A stretch of DNA of 13,027 nt from JAZKFT01 sp043760535 (GTDB lineage: Bacteria > Bacteroidota > Bacteroidia > Chitinophagales > Chitinophagaceae), in assembly GCA_043760535.1 (NCBI GenBank), contig JAYUOV010000155.1, positions 1 through 13,027 of the forward strand. The letters are read 5' to 3'. The translations under genes and the position numbers were made by a program. Positions 1 to 7,942 of this stretch are shown one piece after another (within the stretch, counting starts at the first letter, position 1; each line of letters starts with the position of its first letter). The notes beneath the pieces are model-generated. The model did not search any database. It was not told the origin of the DNA and worked only from the letters and a program-made list of their open reading frames with translations.

Positions 1-842
1 AAGGCAAAAACAGGATCTGGTTAAGATATGTGGCAGCAGCAGCCGTTTTATTCGCAGTAGTATTCGGAATAAAATATGTTTTCGTTTCAAAAGATGTCAG
101 GGAAGTTGTTCCAATTGCTACAGTTTATTCAGATACGATTTTGCCGTCACTGAAATGGGTAAAAAATAGTACGAAAAATACAAAGAAAATTGAGCTAAAG
201 GATGGCTCTTTTGTAACATTAAACCCTAATAGTGAATTGGGATATTATGAACCATTTGAAATTGATAAAAGAAGGATTTTTTTGAAAGGCGAAGCTATGT
301 TTAACGTGGCCAAAGACACTTCTAAACCTTTTACTGTTTTTAGCAATGAAATTGCTACGACAGCATTAGGCACAAAATTTAAAGTGTCTGCTTTTGAAAA
401 CTTGAATATCATCACCGTAAAGCTGTATGAAGGAAAGGTAGTAATTAAGCCAGGCATTGGTAAGGCTAAGAATTGGTCTAAAGACTATTACTTGTTTCCC
501 GGCGATGAGTTTAATTATGACCGGATATTGATGATGGCAAAAGTTACCACATCGATAAAGAAACCTGCTGTCGTAACAGATAACAAAAAAAATACAGGAG
601 GTATAAATGATTCGCCTAACTGGTACATGTTTAACAATCAAAACCTTGCTCAGGTTTTTGATCAGTTGTCTGCCATATATAATGTAAAAATTGTGTACCA
701 AAAAGCCCAATTAAGCAATATGAATTTTATTGGCAAGATTGATAAAAAAGATGCTATTGAAACCATATTGAAAGACATAGCCTTGCTTAATAACCTATCG
801 GTGGTTAAAGAGGGTGATAAATATTTGATAAGAAAAAAATAA
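1..842 (+). CDS. FecR-family anti-sigma factor, 5'-truncated by window edge
   Basis: This is the C-terminal part of an inner-membrane FecR anti-sigma regulator. The reading frame is open to the left edge (first complete codon at base 3, reading G-K-N-R-I-W-L-R-Y), so the GTG at 30 is an internal valine and the true start lies outside the window. A single membrane segment is encoded at about bases 18-83. It is followed by the periplasmic FecR domain at about 165-455, with the typical pattern of a K-I-E-L-K-D-G-S edge strand, L-N-P-N-S, L-K-G-E-A-F/M-F-N-V and T-A-L-G-T-K-F-K-V. A DUF4974-like, STN-related domain lies at about 615-833 (N-W-Y-M-F through Y-L-I-R-K-K). In this family the cytoplasmic N-terminus holds an ECF sigma factor, usually encoded just upstream and here off the window. 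Its position before susC suggests that it controls the susCD cluster. Family assignment is firm; the target operon is inferred. Confidence 0.93.
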   Translation, partial: GKNRIWLRYVAAAAVLFAVVFGIKYVFVSKDVREVVPIATVYSDTILPSLKWVKNSTKNTKKIELKDGSFVTLNPNSELGYYEPFEIDKRRIFLKGEAMFNVAKDTSKPFTVFSNEIATTALGTKFKVSAFENLNIITVKLYEGKVVIKPGIGKAKNWSKDYYLFPGDEFNYDRILMMAKVTTSIKKPAVVTDNKKNTGGINDSPNWYMFNNQNLAQVFDQLSAIYNVKIVYQKAQLSNMNFIGKIDKKDAIETILKDIALLNNLSVVKEGDKYLIRKK

Positions 843-868
843 TATAAATTAACTTATTTAACGATTAA

Positions 869-891
869 CCTTCCCTAATTTTTAGGGAAGG
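869..891 (+). promoter_or_regulatory. Perfect intercistronic hairpin between fecR and susC
   Basis: Arms 869-878 (CCTTCCCTAA) and 882-891 (TTAGGGAAGG) are exact reverse complements, giving a 10-bp stem with a 3-base loop. It sits 27 bp after the fecR stop and 33 bp before the susC ATG. No U-run follows (next bases GTGCAACACT), so it does not look like a standard intrinsic terminator. It could be an RNA processing or stability element that sets susC level relative to fecR, or a partial terminator. The pairing is seen; the role is inferred. Confidence 0.6.
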
Positions 892-924
892 TGCAACACT
901 TTACCAAAAACTAAAATTGCCAAA

Positions 925-3900
925 ATGAAAAAAAAATTGCTTATGGCAAGGATGCGGCTATTGCCAATTCTTGCTGTAACACTTGTGAGTAACCTTGCTG
1001 CTACTGCACAAGAAAAAACAAGTACCGTTTCGGGTATTGTTCGCAGTGAATCTGGCGAACTTCTTTCCAATGTATCTGTGACGGCTAGAAACAGTGCTAC
1101 CAGCCTTACCTCAGGTACACAAACAGATAGTACTGGTGTTTTTACATTCATTAAACTGCCTGTAACTGGCCGATACAGTTTTACTTTTAGTATTGTAGGT
1201 TACGAGCCACAAACACTCTCAGGTTATACGCTTAAGAACGATGCTACAACCTCTCTAATCATCAAACTTAAAGATAGTAGTACGGCTTTAAGTAATGTAG
1301 TGGTAGTGGGTTATGGCACTCAAAAGCGGCAGCAGGTTTCTACAGCAGTTTCTACTGTAAAAATGAGTACTGTAGATCAGGGAGGTGGTTACAATCCTGT
1401 AAAAATGCTACAAGGCCGTGCAAGTGGTATTAATGTAATAAGCCCTTCTGGTGTTCCTGGTTCCAGACCTATCGTTTTAATTCGTGGTGTGGGTTCTATT
1501 AGCGGTAATAGTGCCCCGCTTTTTGTGGTAGATGGTGTACCTAACGAAGGTGGTTATCCCAATATAAATCCAAACGACATTGAATCTATGGAAGTATTAA
1601 AAGATGCTTCCGCTGCTGCCATATATGGAAGCCGTGCTAATAGTGGAGTGGTTTTAATTACAACTAAGTCGGGTAAATCTGGCAAATCTGTAGTGGAGTT
1701 AGATATTAGGCATGGCTTAGGTACAATAGCCAACGACATTAAAATGGCTAATTCTGAAGAGTATGCTAAAGTGATGCAGCTTGCAGTTGATAATTTCAAC
1801 AACCAACAAGGCACTTCTTTGGTGTATTATAAACCACCTGCTAACGAAATACAAGAAACCGACTGGACAAAAGTGGTACAAAGACCCAATGCCAAAACGC
1901 ACACTTACAACTTATCACTCAGTGGGGGTAATGATAAAACCACTTTTTTTACATCCTTCGGCGTATTTAATCAGGAAGGAATTTTAAAAACAAGCCAGGC
2001 AAACCAATATTCTTATAGAATAAAAGTAAGCCACAAGATTAGCCCGGTTATACAATTAAATACGAATTTATCTTTTGCATTAACAGACAGGGATTTATTA
2101 GAAGAAGAAAATACCGGTTTAAAAGTATTAAGAACAGCAAGAGAAGAACAGCCATGGTATAGCCCCTACACAGCTACAGGCGATTACAAAGTAAACGGTA
2201 CACTTTTAATAAGGCATAACCCAATAATGCTTATAAATGAAGAAAAGTGGAATAGTAAAAGATACGAAGGCATTGGTTTGGTAAGTCTTGATATAAAGCC
2301 ATTCAAAGGTTTTAAATACACACCATCTATTAAGGTATTCGCATCTTATTTTGACGAGAAAAAGACTTTAACAGAAAGAATGGTAGCTAGGTGGCAAAGT
2401 GCCGGATGGGGTGCCATTGCACAAAGTAAAAATACCGACTTAAGGTATGTAATAGAAAACATGTTTCAATATGGCGGAAAGGCAGGTGAGTTAGAATATT
2501 CCTTACTAGCTGGCCACTCTTATGAAAAATTGACTAGTGAAGATTTTGGCGTATTGAGCGACAACTATGCAAACGGTGCTTTCCCTTCAAGTAATTTTGG
2601 TCTTATTAATGCCGGCCCAAATATTTATGCCAACGGAATGGGTTACACTGCTTTTGCACTGGAATCGTTTATAAGCAGGGTAAATTTAACATTTAGGGGG
2701 AAATATACACTTAATGCCAGTGTAAGGGCAGATGGTGCTTCAAAGTTTTCTCAAAATACACGATACGGCACATTCCCTTCTGTATCCGCAGCCTGGCTGT
2801 TACACAAAGAAAATTTTATGGCTAAGCAGGGCTTGTTTGATGAGCTTAAATTCAGGGCTAGTTTTGGTGTTACGGGCAGTATTTCTGGTGTTGGTAATTT
2901 TGCTTCAAGATCTCTTATATCCGCTGGCAATAATTCATATAATGGACAGGCTGGCTTTGCATTATCTCAAATAGGCCAACCACTTACTTGGGAAAAAGCC
3001 CAACAAACAAATATAGGTATTGATGCAAGTATCCTTAAAAATAGGATATCATTTTCTGTGGATGTGTTTAAGCAAAGAACAACAGATCTTTTGTACAATA
3101 AGCCTGTTCAAGCTACAACTGGTTTCACTACCATAGCATCTAATATTGGTATTATGGAAAATAGTGGTGTAGAGCTTTCTGTATTGGGTAAAATATTCAA
3201 TAACTCATTAAAGTGGGAATTAGGCGGTAATATTTCATTTGTAAAAAACAGATTGGAATCGCTTATCGATAACACTAAATTTTTAACGGTACCATCATCC
3301 GGAAGTAATTTAATAGGTGGCCAAATGCATGCCTTAATTACCGGCCAACCAGTAAGTACCTGGTTTATATATGAGCAAACTGGTATTTACCAGGATAATA
3401 AAGATGTACCTGCAAAATTATTTGCCAAAGGTGTAAGGGCTGGCGATGTAATTTATAAAGATTTAAATGAGGATGGCGACATAACAGATGTGGATAGGTT
3501 AAATGCAGGAAAAGCGATACCAGACTTTTATGGCGGTTTTACATCTAACCTTTCATACAAAGGTTTTGAATTTAATGTGTTTGGGCAATTTTCTTATGGT
3601 AATAAAGTAATGGCGGCATGGAGAGGGGTAAATGGAACAGAAGGAACCGATCACCTGGGGAATGCTTTTTCTAATACAAGATTATTAGATGGCTCTACGG
3701 TAGAACAGTTTTTTGGAATGAGAAAAGCGATGGCTAGTGGCTACTGGAACGGGCCTGGTACTAGTAATACCACTCCCAGGCCGGTTCGCCGTGGTGTACA
3801 TACCGGGTATGGTGCTGCGGGTTATAACTTTCTTACAAGCACACGTTTTTTAGAAGATGCCTCTTATCTGAAATTTAAAACAGTAACTGTTGCTTACAAC

Positions 3901-4107
3901 CTTCCTGCAAGGGCTATTAAATTAAAAGCAATCTCAGGTATCCGCATTTTTGCCTCGGCCGATAACCTGTTTGCCATTACTCCATACACCGGTTACGACC
4001 CTGAGCAATCTTTCGATGGCAGCCCTGGTAGTTCCAATTATGGGGTGGATTTTGGATTGCAAGCAACGCTAAGAACATTCTTAGTCGGCATAAATGTTAA
4101 ATTTTAA
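925..4107 (+). CDS. SusC-family TonB-dependent outer-membrane transporter
   Basis: A 1060-residue outer-membrane beta-barrel importer of the SusC/RagA class, powered by TonB-ExbBD and partnered with the SusD lipoprotein that follows. A signal peptide covers residues 1-28 (A-A-T-A before Q29). Residues ~35-118 form a carboxypeptidase-regulatory-like beta-sandwich (V-S-G-I-V start, T-G-V-F-T-F, V-G-Y-E-P). The SusC linker / TonB-box-like segment N-V-V-V-V-G-Y-G-T-Q-K-R is at 124-135, followed by the plug (~136-250) with L-Q-G-R-A-S-G-I, I-R-G-V-G-S, F-V-V-D-G-V-P and L-K-D-A-S-A-A-A-I-Y-G-S-R-A. The barrel ends in an aromatic residue (I-N-V-K-F), as expected for outer-membrane insertion. No STN signalling domain lies between the signal peptide and the beta-sandwich, which is odd beside fecR. 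Length is normal. The ATG at 925 gives a good basic n-region; Met7 would also be possible. The substrate is not readable from the sequence; the GDPD neighbours suggest glycerophosphodiesters. Confidence 0.95.
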   Translation: MKKKLLMARMRLLPILAVTLVSNLAATAQEKTSTVSGIVRSESGELLSNVSVTARNSATSLTSGTQTDSTGVFTFIKLPVTGRYSFTFSIVGYEPQTLSGYTLKNDATTSLIIKLKDSSTALSNVVVVGYGTQKRQQVSTAVSTVKMSTVDQGGGYNPVKMLQGRASGINVISPSGVPGSRPIVLIRGVGSISGNSAPLFVVDGVPNEGGYPNINPNDIESMEVLKDASAAAIYGSRANSGVVLITTKSGKSGKSVVELDIRHGLGTIANDIKMANSEEYAKVMQLAVDNFNNQQGTSLVYYKPPANEIQETDWTKVVQRPNAKTHTYNLSLSGGNDKTTFFTSFGVFNQEGILKTSQANQYSYRIKVSHKISPVIQLNTNLSFALTDRDLLEEENTGLKVLRTAREEQPWYSPYTATGDYKVNGTLLIRHNPIMLINEEKWNSKRYEGIGLVSLDIKPFKGFKYTPSIKVFASYFDEKKTLTERMVARWQSAGWGAIAQSKNTDLRYVIENMFQYGGKAGELEYSLLAGHSYEKLTSEDFGVLSDNYANGAFPSSNFGLINAGPNIYANGMGYTAFALESFISRVNLTFRGKYTLNASVRADGASKFSQNTRYGTFPSVSAAWLLHKENFMAKQGLFDELKFRASFGVTGSISGVGNFASRSLISAGNNSYNGQAGFALSQIGQPLTWEKAQQTNIGIDASILKNRISFSVDVFKQRTTDLLYNKPVQATTGFTTIASNIGIMENSGVELSVLGKIFNNSLKWELGGNISFVKNRLESLIDNTKFLTVPSSGSNLIGGQMHALITGQPVSTWFIYEQTGIYQDNKDVPAKLFAKGVRAGDVIYKDLNEDGDITDVDRLNAGKAIPDFYGGFTSNLSYKGFEFNVFGQFSYGNKVMAAWRGVNGTEGTDHLGNAFSNTRLLDGSTVEQFFGMRKAMASGYWNGPGTSNTTPRPVRRGVHTGYGAAGYNFLTSTRFLEDASYLKFKTVTVAYNLPARAIKLKAISGIRIFASADNLFAITPYTGYDPEQSFDGSPGSSNYGVDFGLQATLRTFLVGINVKF

Positions 4108-4132
4108 TTTGTACCATTCAACAATATATTAA

Positions 4133-5482
4133 ATGAAAAAATACATTATAATATCATCGATTGTTATTTTGGCAACTGCCTGCTCTAAAAAACTAGATGA
4201 AATAAGACCAAGGAACGCCATATTACAGGAGCAATTAACCGATTTGGATTTACGTAAATTAAGAAACGGGCTGTACGCACAAGTGGAGATTGGAGTTTTT
4301 GCTTTTGCCTTTGATTTTGACAGACGAGCAGATAATTTTAGAGGTGGACCTGGCTTCAGTCTGGTAGATCCTATAAATATGAATCCTGCCGATGCAGGTG
4401 TATTAAGCTTGTGGAGAAATGCATACAACAGAATAGCAGACGTAAATTTTTTATTGGAAACATTAGATAAAGCAGCTACACCAGAATCTGAAAAGCAGGT
4501 TTTTCGGGGCGAAGCTTTATACTTCAGGGCATTATTGTATTATCAATTAGTTACCCGCTGGGGCGGAGTACCTATCTTAACCAAAAGAACTTTAAGCGTG
4601 GTACAGCGATCTACCGAGGCCGAAGTTTGGAAATTGATAACCGACGATTTGGTGGCTGCTGAACTTATATTGCCCGTTTTTACCAGTAGGTTCTTTGTAT
4701 CTAAGCAAGCAGCACATGCCCTACTTGCCAGGGTCTATTTGGCCACAAACGATAAGGCTAATGCTATTGCCAATGCAGATAAGGTTCTGAATTATGGTGC
4801 CACATCCTCAAACTTTTCATTAGCTACTGATGCTAATGGTTATGCTGGTAATTTTATAGCTAATACTACCAGCAGAGAAGTAATTTTTGCTTTTGTAAAC
4901 TCAAATACAAACAGTAGAAAACTTTTTTATTCAAACGTAAATGATGTGGATCCTACATGGGATTTTTCGCCGGCGCTGAGCCTGCACACAGGTTTATATG
5001 CAGATGCTACCATCCCTACACGCACAGGCGACAGAAGAAGAACAGCGGTTTTTTCTACAGATAATACACGCATAATAAAATTTCCAAATGGTAGAACAGG
5101 ACAGCAATTGGTATCTACCAGCAATGCAGATGCTACACCTGTAATGGTATCAAGGTTTTCTGAAATGCATTTAATTAAGGCAGAAGCCTTAGGCGTTAGT
5201 GCAGCCGCCGAAACTGCCTTAACTCCATATTTTACCGCAAGATATACCGTAGCCCCTGCCGCAGGAACGGTTGCCGCACTAAGTCCCTTAAATTTTCAAA
5301 ATTTGATCCTGGCTGAAAAGCAAAGAGAGTTTTATGCAGAGGGCTACCGTTGGTACGAATTAAAAAGAACGAATAGGCTGGATTTGTTGCCAGCACTTGG
5401 AGGACGTAATTATCTGCTATACTACCCAATACCCCAAGTAGAAAGAGATTTGGCTGGATATTCGCAAAACGATGGTTACTAA
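4133..5482 (+). CDS. SusD/RagB-family substrate-binding outer-membrane lipoprotein
   Basis: A 449-residue lipoprotein that forms the lid of the preceding SusC channel and captures substrate at the cell surface. The N-terminus has a basic n-region, a hydrophobic stretch and a lipobox L-A-T-A-C with lipidation expected at Cys17. SusD hallmarks are F-R-G-E-A-L-Y-F-R-A-L-L-Y-Y at 124-137 with W-G-G-V-P at 143-147, a TPR-like helical part around 193-220, R-F-S-E-M-H-L-I-K-A-E-A at 341-352, E-K-Q-R-E-F-Y-A-E-G-Y-R-W-Y-E-L-K-R at 395-412, and the C-terminal P-I-P-Q...Q-N-D-G-Y ending. It starts 25 bp after susC and is surely cotranscribed. It is somewhat shorter than many SusD proteins (commonly 500-600 residues), which may reflect a small ligand, but that is inference. 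Confidence 0.95.
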   Translation: MKKYIIISSIVILATACSKKLDEIRPRNAILQEQLTDLDLRKLRNGLYAQVEIGVFAFAFDFDRRADNFRGGPGFSLVDPINMNPADAGVLSLWRNAYNRIADVNFLLETLDKAATPESEKQVFRGEALYFRALLYYQLVTRWGGVPILTKRTLSVVQRSTEAEVWKLITDDLVAAELILPVFTSRFFVSKQAAHALLARVYLATNDKANAIANADKVLNYGATSSNFSLATDANGYAGNFIANTTSREVIFAFVNSNTNSRKLFYSNVNDVDPTWDFSPALSLHTGLYADATIPTRTGDRRRTAVFSTDNTRIIKFPNGRTGQQLVSTSNADATPVMVSRFSEMHLIKAEALGVSAAAETALTPYFTARYTVAPAAGTVAALSPLNFQNLILAEKQREFYAEGYRWYELKRTNRLDLLPALGGRNYLLYYPIPQVERDLAGYSQNDGY

Positions 5483-5514
5483 TATATTAAATATTAACAA
5501 TTCAATCTGTTCGT

Positions 5515-6690
5515 ATGAAAACAATTTGGTTACGCAATTTAAGCTTCATCTTTTTTTGCATTGCAGTTGCACAGTGTGGCCCTAAAACGGCACCTACTCC
5601 TCCTACTGCTCCAGTAGATTTAAAGGCGTCTTTTACAATAAGTGTACCACAGACTTCTGTTAACAGCCAGGTTACATTTACAGGCAGTTCCACAGATGCT
5701 GATAACAATATTTTTTCCTGGCTTTGGGATTTTGCCGACGGCACACCAACAAAATCCACTAAAAATGCGGCACATGAGTTTACATTAGGGGGTAGCTATT
5801 TGGTAAAACTTACTGTAAAAAATTCAGCTGGCAACATCGCATTTTTTACTAAAAGAATTTTGGTAAAAAATACTGTACCACCAAACTATGGAAGCCTTAT
5901 TGGCTTAAAAGAAAAGCTGGCATTATTGTTTCCTAAAATTATGGTAGCTGCACACAGGGCATACTTTAAAAACTTTCCTGAAAACTCGGTTGAAGCAATT
6001 AATGATGCTATTGTAAATAAAATTAATATGGTAGAAATAGATACCAGGCTTACACGTGATAATGAACTTGCTATAATGCACGACGCTACAACTGCAAGAA
6101 CCACCAATGGTAATTTTACAATTGCACAAAGAACAATGGCTGAATTAAAACAGCTAAGGTTACTTTTTAATGGAATGCCTACCACTTATGCCATCCCTAC
6201 ACTTAAAGAGTCGTTAGAAGCCGCTAAAGGAAAAGTATATGTAGATATTGATGCATCCTGGGACACCTCGGTTCATTATTATAATAAAATTTATAATACA
6301 GTTGCTGCTTTAAACATGGTAAATATGGTGGTGATATATACCGAGTCGGCAGAAGTAGCGAAAGGGCTGTTAGAGTTAGACAGTGATGTAATTGTATTGT
6401 TGGGTGCAGGGAATGCCACCGATTATAACAATGCATCAAACATGAATCCAAAAGCGCTTGTTTGGCACATGTCCACCGCTACACTTTCGCCCAACTTTAC
6501 TAATTGGCCTAACAACAATGGCATAAGATTATGGGCCAATGCTTATGTAAATAGTACCAGCACCCCACCTGCATCGGGTAACGATGTAGTAGTTGCCAAT
6601 TTAATCAATAATCAAATTTCTTTAATACAAACGGATTATCCTGTTGAGATAATAGCCTACCTGAGGGGTTTAAACTTGTGGCTGCCGTAA
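5515..6690 (+). CDS. PKD-domain glycerophosphodiester phosphodiesterase, probable surface lipoprotein
   Basis: A 391-residue exported enzyme of the GDPD family, which hydrolyses glycerophosphodiesters to glycerol 3-phosphate and an alcohol. The N-terminus carries a hydrophobic signal ending A-V-A-Q-C-G-P. Cys21 could be lipidated, though Gln at -1 is unusual for a lipobox and signal peptidase I could instead cut after A-V-A. A Pro/Thr-rich spacer leads to one PKD domain (~36-118; W-L-W-D-F-A-D-G-T, G-G-S-Y-L-V-K-L-T-V-K-N). The GDPD TIM barrel spans ~140-391: His147-Arg148 with P-E-N-S at 155-158, metal ligands Glu174 and Asp176, second catalytic His189-Asp190, D-I-D at 244-246, and I-Q-T-D-Y-P near the end. 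It departs from usual motifs: H-R-A instead of H-R-G, A-R-T-T-N-G instead of D-R-T-T-N-G, and no G-G-H-D-D segment like that of the next gene. It starts 32 bp after susD, the place where SusE-type surface binders often lie. The substrate is unknown. Confidence 0.88.
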   Translation: MKTIWLRNLSFIFFCIAVAQCGPKTAPTPPTAPVDLKASFTISVPQTSVNSQVTFTGSSTDADNNIFSWLWDFADGTPTKSTKNAAHEFTLGGSYLVKLTVKNSAGNIAFFTKRILVKNTVPPNYGSLIGLKEKLALLFPKIMVAAHRAYFKNFPENSVEAINDAIVNKINMVEIDTRLTRDNELAIMHDATTARTTNGNFTIAQRTMAELKQLRLLFNGMPTTYAIPTLKESLEAAKGKVYVDIDASWDTSVHYYNKIYNTVAALNMVNMVVIYTESAEVAKGLLELDSDVIVLLGAGNATDYNNASNMNPKALVWHMSTATLSPNFTNWPNNNGIRLWANAYVNSTSTPPASGNDVVVANLINNQISLIQTDYPVEIIAYLRGLNLWLP

Positions 6691-6732
6691 ATACATTTTT
6701 TACTACGCCACTATTAAAATATAGTATCATCT

Positions 6733-7626
6733 ATGAAATATGCCTTGCTTGCCGCCCTGCTGTTAATGTTATTAGCCGTAGATGCCCAAAATACGCCTCA
6801 GCAAAAGCTGGCTGCGGTTTTTAATAAAAAAAGTAAAACGGTACTGGTAACAGCACATCGGGGCGATTGGCGCAATACACCCGAAAACTCAGTAAAAAGC
6901 TTAACAAATTGCATTGACCTGGGTATAGATGTATGCGAATTTGATTTAAAAGAAACCAGGGATGGCCAGTTGATTATCATGCATGATAAAACAATTGACC
7001 GCAGCACAACAGGCAAAGGGAAACCCGAGAATTATACACTGGAAGAAATTAGGAAATTCAAATTATTGAGCGGCACAGGACATCCTACCACGCATATAAT
7101 ACCTACGCTTGAAGAAATGATAGTAGCCGCAAAAAACAAAGTCATTATAGATATTGACAGGGGCTATGATTACTATAAAAATGTATTGGTGCTACTCAAT
7201 AAACATAACATGCTGGAGCAAACCATCTACAATATTTATGGCCTAACATACGATAGCTTAATCGCTGAACATGGCAGCATCCCAAAAGAGCTTACGCTAC
7301 AATTAATTATCAACCCCAAAAACCCTGAGGCAGAAAAGATTATTGATACCTATAAAAATCATAAAAAAACGATTGTGCAAATAATTTTTGAAAGTGATAC
7401 GGCTGCCATTATTTCTAAAATACCCATACTAAAAAAGCAATACGCTATTTGGTTTAACAGCCTTTGGCCGGAGCAAAATGGTGGCCACGATGATGATAGA
7501 GCCGTAGAACAAAAGCAACCGAATGAAACATGGGGATGGCTGGTAAGTCGTGGTGCTAACATTATACAGTCGGATAGGCCAATAGAATTATTACAGTATT
7601 TGCGCAAAAAGAAAATACATAGATAG
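6733..7626 (+). CDS. Exported glycerophosphodiester phosphodiesterase
   Basis: A 297-residue single-domain GDPD with a cleavable signal peptide (residues 1-18, V-D-A before Q19), so probably periplasmic. All core motifs are present: A-H-R-G at 41-44 with P-E-N-S at 50-53, metal ligands Glu69 and Asp71 (E-F-D-L-K), catalytic His84-Asp85, D-R-S-T-T-G at 89-94, D-I-D at 140-142 where many GDPDs carry I-E-I/L, G-G-H-D-D-D near 250, and I-I-Q-S-D-R-P at 277-283. The reaction expected from the family is glycerophosphodiester + water to sn-glycerol 3-phosphate + alcohol. It starts 42 bp after the PKD-GDPD gene and is distantly similar to it throughout the catalytic domain. This looks like an ancestral duplication followed by a split into a surface and a periplasmic enzyme. 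It is the last gene of the tight cluster. Confidence 0.92.
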   Translation: MKYALLAALLLMLLAVDAQNTPQQKLAAVFNKKSKTVLVTAHRGDWRNTPENSVKSLTNCIDLGIDVCEFDLKETRDGQLIIMHDKTIDRSTTGKGKPENYTLEEIRKFKLLSGTGHPTTHIIPTLEEMIVAAKNKVIIDIDRGYDYYKNVLVLLNKHNMLEQTIYNIYGLTYDSLIAEHGSIPKELTLQLIINPKNPEAEKIIDTYKNHKKTIVQIIFESDTAAIISKIPILKKQYAIWFNSLWPEQNGGHDDDRAVEQKQPNETWGWLVSRGANIIQSDRPIELLQYLRKKKIHR

Positions 7627-7660
7627 TTTAAACAGATTATTGGCAATGCAATCGCTGATA

Positions 7661-7708
7661 CAAGGAACAGTTTCCGGCTTTATTTCTATAAAGCTGTCTG
7701 TTCCCTTG
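7661..7708 (+). terminator. Long hairpin at the end of the susCD-GDPD cluster
   Basis: The outer arms 7661-7670 (CAAGGAACAG) and 7698-7708 (CTGTTCCCTTG) pair with one bulged C. The inner arms 7677-7683 (GCTTTAT) and 7688-7694 (ATAAAGC) pair perfectly around the loop TTCT. It lies 35 bp after the GDPD stop. There is no proper U-tract (next bases CTTAAATAAAG), so it may be a transcript 3' end or stability structure more than a textbook intrinsic terminator. Confidence 0.5.
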
Positions 7709-7815
7709 CTTAAATAAAGCAGGATGGCATTATTGTAATGAATTAGCCAACATCGGCTTTAAAATAGTAATACAGGTATAATAACTAACAGAACAGAATA
7801 TTCATTTACCATGAC

Positions 7816-7833
7816 TTTGTTATACATAACAAA
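7816..7833. promoter_or_regulatory. Palindrome TTTGTTAT-AC-ATAACAAA, possible operator
   Basis: Two exact 8-bp arms flank a 2-bp spacer, 110 bp upstream of the T9SS gene ATG. The A/T-rich symmetric form fits a binding site for a dimeric regulator. The loop is too short for a stable RNA hairpin. No regulator gene is visible nearby, so the function is a guess. Confidence 0.3.
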
Positions 7834-7942
7834 ACGATATACACAAATACCAGCCTGAATTGTTTTCCCAAATCCTATTACATTAAACGGCACGATATTT
7901 TAAATCTCTTTTTATTTTTTATTAACCATTTAAAAACAAACA

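Larger units (their letters stand above)
7627..7942 (+). other. 316-bp intergenic region between the GDPD gene and the T9SS gene
   Basis: No coding sequence is apparent. It holds a long hairpin near the GDPD stop (7661-7708), a TATAAT at 7777-7782 without a clear partner box, an 8-bp-arm palindrome (7816-7833), and a T-rich stretch (about 7896-7922) leading into the A-rich leader of the next gene. It most likely separates two transcription units. Confidence 0.5.

Noticed and set aside
30..32. GTG as the start of the first gene
   Set aside because: The frame is open to the left edge and the upstream codons encode the basic flank of the membrane segment expected inside FecR, so this is an internal valine.
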